Part shown: piece by piece, positions 15,602 through 20,379 of the stretch
Layout of the letters: the number at the start of each line of letters is the position of its first letter
Numbering within the stretch: the first letter of the stretch is position 1
NCBI GenBank assembly: GCA_013824905.1
Contig: PNOO01000013.1
Span: 1-20,379, forward strand
Length of the DNA stretch: 20,379 bases
Reading direction: 5' to 3'
Origin: Syntrophus sp. (in: bacteria)
GTDB lineage: Bacteria > Desulfobacterota > Syntrophia > Syntrophales > UBA5619
Translations under genes and position numbers: made by a program
Notes under the pieces: generated by a model
What the model was told of the DNA's origin: nothing
What the model saw: only the letters and a program-made list of their open reading frames with translations
Databases searched by the model: none

Positions 15602-18600
15602 TCATTTGGTTCGATCAAGCTCCCTCCTCACGGCCAGCCCGAGTTTCTCGATGACATAAGGTTTTCTCACGTAGGCGCCCGCGCCGAGTGCCTGGGCGGC
15701 ACGCACACGATTCGACTCTGAAAAACCGCTGACGATAATCGCCTTCTGTTTCGGATGTATCTCCAGAACGCTCTTGTAGGCGTCCAGTCCGTCCATTCCA
15801 GGGTCCATAATCATGTCCAACACCATGAGATCACACTGATGATCTTTTAAGTATGCCACCGCTTCTTCACCGCCGGCAACGCTCGATACGTCGTAATTCA
15901 ATTGCTTAAGCATTTCGGTAGCCAGATTCCGCTGTTCCTTGACATCATCCACAATGAGAATGGATTCGCCTTTCCCCATGTATTCGGAAAAGGAGACCAC
16001 CCCATGCTCATCAGTAATTTCTTCCCTCGTTACCGGAAAATAAAGGGTAAATGCGCTCCCTTTTCCTTCTTCACTCTGAACATTGATATAGCCATGATGA
16101 TCTTTCACCGTACCCCAGACCACCGCCAGCCCCAATCCTGTTCCGCTTCTCCCCATGACCTTCTTCGTGTAAAACGGCTCGAAGATGCGATTCAAATCAG
16201 CCGCCGGTATCCCTTCTCCCGTATCGGACACGGAAAGAACGACATAGTCTCCCTCCCGAACCTCATCATATCCATGGATCGGTTTGTCCAGATATTGATT
16301 GGCCGTCTTGATGGTCAAGACACCGCCTTTCGGCATTGCCTCGCACGCATTGGAAACCAGATTGAATAAGGTCTTGCCAAGATGGATTGAAGAACCGGAG
16401 ATATTCGGTAGGTCATCTTCGAGATCGGTCTGGAGCTGTATGGCGGAATGGTAAGAAGACAGATTCTGGAACTCCGGCAACTCCTGAAAGTCAGCGATGA
16501 TTCTGTTCAGATTGACAACATCTTTTCCGGGAACCCCCCTTCTGGCGAGGGTCAGCAGATCCTGCACAATCGCGGCAGCCCTCTGGCCACCTTTCATAAT
16601 CTCACCAAGCTGACGTCTGATGGCGCTCGACTCATCTGCCTTATACAGGAGCAGTTCCGAATAGCCGACGATGATGCCCAGAACATTGTTGAGATCGTGG
16701 GCGACGCCGCCGGCCAGGACTCCCAGGGCCTCCATTTTCTCCGCCCGATTCAGACGCTCCTCCAGCCTTCGCTTCTCCACCGCCGCCTGATTACGATCAG
16801 TGACGTCACGTACAAATACCATTGCGGCGTTCTTATTGCCATAGGTAATCGGAACCGCATTGGCCTCAACACGAATAGATGACCCATCCAAGCGGAGATA
16901 GACCTGTTCCAAAATAGATGCTTTCTTTTGTTCATTATAAAGGAGGCGGATACGCTCATCGATCATTCCATGGTAGCCGGGGTCTATCCTTTCCATAACG
17001 GAAGATCCGATCAACTGATCGGCCGTTTTTGCGCCAAAGAGGGTTAGGGCCACTTGATTCAAATAAACAAACCGGGCTTCGGCATGAATATAAATCGCAT
17101 CCGGTGCATTCTCAATTAAACGGCGGAACTTCTCTTCGCTTTCCCGGAGATCCTCCTCCACCCGCTTGCGTGCCGTGATGTCGCTGTCGGAACCGCGATA
17201 TCCCAGGAACGTGCCGTGATCGTCCAGAACCGGAACCCCATTTGTTGATACCCAGATCAGCCGTCCGTCTTTGGTCTGTATGATGTTCTCCAGGTTATGA
17301 AAAGGTTCTTTCCGGATGAAGTGTTCAAAAGCCGCCGTCTTTTTGGCATCGCGTTCTTCTCCGCGAAGGAGATCATAAAAGTGCTCCTTGTCGACAAGTT
17401 CCTCCGGTCGGGCGCCCAGTACCGCATACGACACGGGACTGACGTAAGTATACACCCCCTCGGCATTGACTTCCCAGTGTACCGTCCGGCTCTGCTCGGC
17501 GATCTGATTGAAGAGTGCGTTGGCCGACTCGGCGCTGTTTCGTGCAAGGCTCAATTCGCGGTTTTTACGCGACAAAATCACAAGCGACCCTGTCACGACC
17601 AAAAAGAGCAACGCAGCCAAACCGATCAGCATGCCAAGAATCAAGGAACGATATTGTTCATAAAAACTGAGGCGCGGATTGAGAAGAACCGCCTGGGAAC
17701 GAAGGTTCTCGGGCAAATCGATGCCGTGTCGTTGAAGCTCCCTGTCATCAAAGATCAAGGCATTAGGACTCTTGAGTATCGGCGGCAGATCGACAATCGG
17801 CTTGCCGTGCTGATAGGCCAAAAATAAGCGCGCCGCACTCATGCCCTGTTTCCGGCCGCTCGTCACATAGCCGCCCAGTACGCCTTCCATGATATATGCA
17901 TCTTCCATGCTGATGACGATACGCCCCGTGAGGGCGAGGTTCTTCATGATATCGTGCAGGGGGAGCACTTGGCCATTCTCATCGGTCATGCCCCCCAGGG
18001 TGGTCAGGAAGATATATTTCCCCGGCAGAGCCTGAAGCCGTGCCAAGACACGATCCAATCTCTTCTCAGCGATGAACGTCACGCGCAGAGGATATGGGAT
18101 CAACTCCATGCGCAACTCATTCTCAATCGCCTGATAGGTGTTACTGCCATCGCCGATAAAAACGAGGTCATTGGCATTCTTGTCTATGCGCAGCAGCCAC
18201 TCGATATTGGGCGCGACCTCTTTGAGTTCAAAAACCCCGGTGAAAAGGGCGAGATCAAGACTGCTTAGCACGCCGTAGTCATTCACTCCGGAAAAGAAAA
18301 CGGGCACGCCTGGGAAGACGCGGGAGAGGTGGTCACGGGCAAACAACAAGGCGTTATCGTCGGTGACATAGATCGCCGCCGGCTTGTAACCCGCGTACTT
18401 CAAGCGCAAGTGACGAGCCAGCTCACTGGCGTAAGCCTTATCATAGGCTCGACGTTTGGTATCCAGATACTCGGTGCTGACGAGGGATTCCACCTGCGCA
18501 TCCGTTGCAAGTGTTTGCATGAAGCCCTCATGCTGACCCTGGGTCCAGGGATATTCCTGCGAATAGGAATGCAGAACAAAAATCTGACTTGCAGGCGCGG

Positions 18601-18694
18601 CGTACAACATTCCGGGCGCAAAAAGACAGAGAGCCAGAGCCAGGCAAGATGCGCGGCTTATTGAACTGAGGTGTTTGACGATATGAACTTTCAT
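15602..18694 (-). CDS. Hybrid sensor histidine kinase 2: ABC_sub_bind-type sensor, two PAS domains, HisKA/HATPase, receiver
   Basis: The 1030-residue product has a signal peptide (about 1-33) and a periplasmic domain (about 36-340) with the pattern IFVLHSYSQEYPWTQGQHEGF and AIYVTDDNALLFA...FPGVPVFFSGVND, typical of ABC-type periplasmic substrate-binding proteins (ABC_sub_bind). One membrane helix (about 351-375) and two PAS domains (about 390-510 and 517-633) follow. Then come the H-box with H666 in GGVAHDLNN, an ATPase domain (FEPFYTKK, GTGLGLAVVWG) and a C-terminal receiver with D960 as acceptor. From the H-box on it aligns almost without gaps to kinase 1. No output domain follows the receiver. 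Shine-Dalgarno is weak (CGGAG about 13 bases upstream). A promoter with repeated GGCAGTAT-like motifs lies just upstream, so it probably starts its own transcript. The ligand is unknown; an organic acid linked to the flanking CoA genes is a guess. Confidence 0.93.
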   Translation of the reverse strand: MKVHIVKHLSSISRASCLALALCLFAPGMLYAAPASQIFVLHSYSQEYPWTQGQHEGFMQTLATDAQVESLVSTEYLDTKRRAYDKAYASELARHLRLKYAGYKPAAIYVTDDNALLFARDHLSRVFPGVPVFFSGVNDYGVLSSLDLALFTGVFELKEVAPNIEWLLRIDKNANDLVFIGDGSNTYQAIENELRMELIPYPLRVTFIAEKRLDRVLARLQALPGKYIFLTTLGGMTDENGQVLPLHDIMKNLALTGRIVISMEDAYIMEGVLGGYVTSGRKQGMSAARLFLAYQHGKPIVDLPPILKSPNALIFDDRELQRHGIDLPENLRSQAVLLNPRLSFYEQYRSLILGMLIGLAALLFLVVTGSLVILSRKNRELSLARNSAESANALFNQIAEQSRTVHWEVNAEGVYTYVSPVSYAVLGARPEELVDKEHFYDLLRGEERDAKKTAAFEHFIRKEPFHNLENIIQTKDGRLIWVSTNGVPVLDDHGTFLGYRGSDSDITARKRVEEDLRESEEKFRRLIENAPDAIYIHAEARFVYLNQVALTLFGAKTADQLIGSSVMERIDPGYHGMIDERIRLLYNEQKKASILEQVYLRLDGSSIRVEANAVPITYGNKNAAMVFVRDVTDRNQAAVEKRRLEERLNRAEKMEALGVLAGGVAHDLNNVLGIIVGYSELLLYKADESSAIRRQLGEIMKGGQRAAAIVQDLLTLARRGVPGKDVVNLNRIIADFQELPEFQNLSSYHSAIQLQTDLEDDLPNISGSSIHLGKTLFNLVSNACEAMPKGGVLTIKTANQYLDKPIHGYDEVREGDYVVLSVSDTGEGIPAADLNRIFEPFYTKKVMGRSGTGLGLAVVWGTVKDHHGYINVQSEEGKGSAFTLYFPVTREEITDEHGVVSFSEYMGKGESILIVDDVKEQRNLATEMLKQLNYDVSSVAGGEEAVAYLKDHQCDLMVLDMIMDPGMDGLDAYKSVLEIHPKQKAIIVSGFSESNRVRAAQALGAGAYVRKPYVIEKLGLAVRRELDRTK

Positions 18695-18714
18695 CGCTGT
18701 TTTAACACTCCGCA

Positions 18715-18746
18715 GGCAGTATAGGCAATACGGCGGCAGTATGCAA
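18715..18746 (-). promoter_or_regulatory. Putative promoter of kinase 2 with three repeated motifs
   Basis: On the minus strand TTGCAT (18741-18746) and TATACT (18718-18723) are 17 bases apart; the -10 matches five of six. Overlaying it on the + strand are GGCAGTAT (18715-18722), GGCAATAC (18724-18731) and GGCAGTAT (18735-18742). Same-orientation repeats covering both boxes look like operator half-sites. Binding by any regulator is inference. Confidence 0.4.
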
Positions 18747-18788
18747 TCTCCGAGACAAGAACATCATTGATTATGAATTGAAACCTTT

Positions 18789-19970
18789 TCACGTAAACAG
18801 CCCCGTCTTCGCGAATTCATCGATCTCGCTCTCGGCATAACCGAGTTCGCTAAGGACCTCCCGCGTGTGCGTCCCCGCGGGGACCCCGGCCGACCGGTAT
18901 TCCGGCGGCGTGGCCGAATAGCGGATCGGGTGGCCGAGCTGCTTCACCTTTCCGCCCCCGGGCAGACTCACCTCCACGACCAGCCCCCGCGCTTCGACCT
19001 GCGGGTCGCGGAGGGCCTCTCCGAGCGCAAGGACCGGCTCCACGCAGGCGTCGACCTTCCCGAAGAGGACCATCCATTCATTCCGTGTCTTCGTCCTCAG
19101 GATCGCGCGGACTTCCTCCTTGATGCGGTTGAGATCCCGGGGAGCGACACCGCCGGGAATCAGGTCGGGGCGGCCGATGGTCTCGCAGAAGGCGGCGAAG
19201 AACTGGGGTTCGAGGCCGCCGAAGCTGAGGTATTCCCCATCCTTCGTTTCGTAGAAATCGTAGAGTGAGCCTCCGTTCAGGACCCCCTTCTCACGGCGGG
19301 TTTCCGTTCCGTCCACAAGAAAAGCGGCTCCGGCGATGGCATTGAAGGCGATCACGCCGTCGGTCATGGAGACATCGACGTGCTGTCCCTCGCCGGTTTG
19401 CTGCCGATGCACCACCGCTGCCAGGGCGCCGATGACGACATTATTGGAACCGGAGGCGATGTCGGCGATCTGTATCCCCATGAGGGACGGCCCGGAGTCC
19501 TTCCGCCCCGAGTAGGAGCTGATCCCGGAGCGGGCAAGGTAGTTGATGTCGTGTCCCGCCCGGTTCTTCAGGGGGCCTGTCTGACCGTAGCCGGTGAGAG
19601 AGCAGTAGATGAGGGAGGGGTTGACCGCCTTCAGCGTCGCGTAGTCCAGGCCGAACTTCGCCATGACGCCGGGGCGGAACTGTTCGATCAGGATGTTATG
19701 GCTCTCGATCAGCTTCAAAACAATTTTAGCGGCCCGCGGGTCCTTGAGGTTCAGCGCCAGAGATCGTTTCCCCCGCCCGAGTGTGGCCGTCACACAGGAC
19801 AGGTTTGTCCCGGCGATGCAGGGAGGCATTAAGTCCGCCAGATCAGGACGGGAGCCGGAGACGACCCTCAGCACCTCCGCCTCCAGGTCCGCGAGCATCA
19901 TTGTCGCATAAGGCCCCGGCAGGAGCGTCGTGAAATCGAGGATCTTCAATCCTTTCAGCGGTCCGGCCAT
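18789..19970 (-). CDS. CaiB/BaiF family III CoA-transferase, alpha-methylacyl-CoA racemase-like
   Basis: The 393-residue product begins GPLKGLKILDFTTLLPGPYATMMLADLEAEV, the standard opening of family III CoA-transferases. Features match the racemase branch: GHDINYLARSG with H140 and D141, IQIADIASG with D170 (the catalytic Asp position of family III enzymes), and YDFYETKDGEYLSFGGLEPQFF, as in AMACR/MCR. These enzymes either move CoA between acids or racemise 2-methylacyl-CoA; sequence alone cannot decide, though His and Asp in these positions favour racemase chemistry. GAGGAG lies about 7 bases before the ATG. It is the first gene of the minus-strand block and ends 94 bases before kinase 2. 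With the acyl-CoA ligase it suggests acyl-CoA conversion during acid breakdown. Confidence 0.88.
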   Translation of the reverse strand: MAGPLKGLKILDFTTLLPGPYATMMLADLEAEVLRVVSGSRPDLADLMPPCIAGTNLSCVTATLGRGKRSLALNLKDPRAAKIVLKLIESHNILIEQFRPGVMAKFGLDYATLKAVNPSLIYCSLTGYGQTGPLKNRAGHDINYLARSGISSYSGRKDSGPSLMGIQIADIASGSNNVVIGALAAVVHRQQTGEGQHVDVSMTDGVIAFNAIAGAAFLVDGTETRREKGVLNGGSLYDFYETKDGEYLSFGGLEPQFFAAFCETIGRPDLIPGGVAPRDLNRIKEEVRAILRTKTRNEWMVLFGKVDACVEPVLALGEALRDPQVEARGLVVEVSLPGGGKVKQLGHPIRYSATPPEYRSAGVPAGTHTREVLSELGYAESEIDEFAKTGLFT

Positions 19971-20031
19971 TTCCTGCTCCTCATTTCAATCCTTTTCCCC
20001 CGATTGGACGAGTGGCGGGGTGACATGTCTT

Positions 20032-20056
20032 AAAATAGGGACAGCGCCCCTATTTT
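20032..20056. repeat. Hairpin, terminator-like or REP-like
   Basis: AAAATAGGG (20032-20040) pairs perfectly with CCCTATTTT (20048-20056) around a 7-base loop. The arms end in A and T runs, so it could act as a terminator in either direction. It could also be one copy of a short dispersed repeat, since hairpins around GGGACAG sequences recur in deltaproteobacterial genomes. It sits 62 bases upstream of the CoA-transferase ATG, where no upstream minus-strand gene is visible. Confidence 0.45.
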
Positions 20057-20362
20057 CCCTCCCCATTTTCCCAATATCCACCATTGCTTGGTGGCGGCAG
20101 CGCGTCATCACAAAGGGGCGCATTGGAGATTTGTCCGGGTCACCATGCCGTCACAGCGGAGCACTCACCGGGAAACATGTCTGAGAGCGAAGCGCGAGTT
20201 GGTTTTCCGGCAGCGGAGCGAGGACGTGCATGTTCGGAAAATGTCCAGCGCCACGACGAAGAAAAGCTGCCGCATCGCTCATGCTTCATTTGTTATTTAC
20301 GGATAGGTTCTAAGAACTTACTTTTATGTGGATTGAGGATAAGAAAAGCGGTCTTGTATGTC

Positions 20363-20379
20363 AAGGAGATTTTATCATA
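20363..20379 (+). promoter_or_regulatory. Ribosome-binding site of a + strand gene starting at the window edge
   Basis: AAGGAG (20363-20368) is followed by ten bases and then an A at 20379, the last base. If the next two bases are TG, a + strand gene starts there. The AT-rich stretch before it (from about 20307) fits a promoter region, but I see no convincing -35/-10 pair. Confidence 0.35.

Larger units (their letters stand above)
19971..20379. other. 409-bp region with inverted repeats and no convincing gene
   Basis: This stretch separates the CoA-transferase start from a gene probably lying beyond the window. It holds a 9-bp hairpin (20032-20056), a 5-bp hairpin CCACC/GGTGG (20078-20094), a 7-bp inverted repeat TTTTCCG/CGGAAAA (20203-20209 and 20235-20241), an 11-bp palindrome GTTCTAAGAAC (20307-20317) and a ribosome-binding site near the end. 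A 72-codon open frame at 20088-20306 encodes a very basic, featureless sequence and has no ribosome-binding site, so it is not called. The repeats look like a REP-like or element-remnant region; no transposase is visible. Confidence 0.45.

Noticed and set aside
20088..20306. 72-codon + strand open frame in the end region
   Set aside because: Very basic, no hydrophobic core or motif, no ribosome-binding site, and it runs across several inverted repeats.

Overview
The window looks like chromosomal DNA from a Gram-negative anaerobe, most likely a member of the Desulfobacterota (former Deltaproteobacteria, for example Syntrophia-like lineages). This is inferred from gene content, not from a phylogenetic marker. 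A full outer-membrane lipid-asymmetry (Mla) system implies a diderm envelope. A DUF362 ferredoxin protein, a polyferredoxin-like protein, an acyl-CoA ligase, a family III CoA-transferase and long PAS-rich hybrid kinases are typical of syntrophic or sulfate-reducing anaerobes. Base composition is moderately GC-rich, and every main ORF reads through without a visible frameshift.

Layout. On the + strand (1-4768), the window opens inside the 3' end of a NUDIX hydrolase gene. A good sigma-70-type promoter follows (357-385), then a tight five-gene mla operon: mlaE, mlaF, mlaD, mlaC, mlaA. No mlaB (STAS) gene is present. MlaF carries a roughly 140-residue C-terminal extension that reads as a catalytically degenerate GGDEF domain, the most unusual protein architecture here. 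The operon converges on a long minus-strand block (4853-19970). Read in transcription order, that block holds a CaiB/BaiF (alpha-methylacyl-CoA racemase-like) protein, hybrid kinase 2 (ABC_sub_bind-type sensor), a DUF362 4Fe-4S protein, a fatty-acyl-CoA ligase, an NRAMP metal transporter, a 350-bp gap with regulatory signals and a possible 17-codon ORF, an iron-sulfur protein, hybrid kinase 1 (SBP_bac_3 sensor) and an MFS permease.

How the genes may work together. The mla genes encode retrograde or anterograde phospholipid traffic between the outer and inner membranes. The minus-strand block combines CoA-activation enzymes (acyl-CoA ligase, CoA-transferase/racemase), redox iron-sulfur proteins, two transporters and two hybrid kinases. 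The kinases share nearly the same catalytic and receiver module but have different periplasmic ligand-binding heads. The iron-sulfur protein, kinase 1 and MFS genes are translationally coupled (11-nt overlap, then a 6-nt gap) and form the clearest functional unit. No DNA-binding response regulator is encoded in the window, so the kinase outputs are unknown.

The last 409 bases (19971-20379) hold no convincing gene. They contain inverted repeats, including a terminator-like or REP-like hairpin, and a ribosome-binding site placed so that a + strand gene could begin at the very last base. No tRNA, rRNA, CRISPR array, transposase or phage gene was seen.
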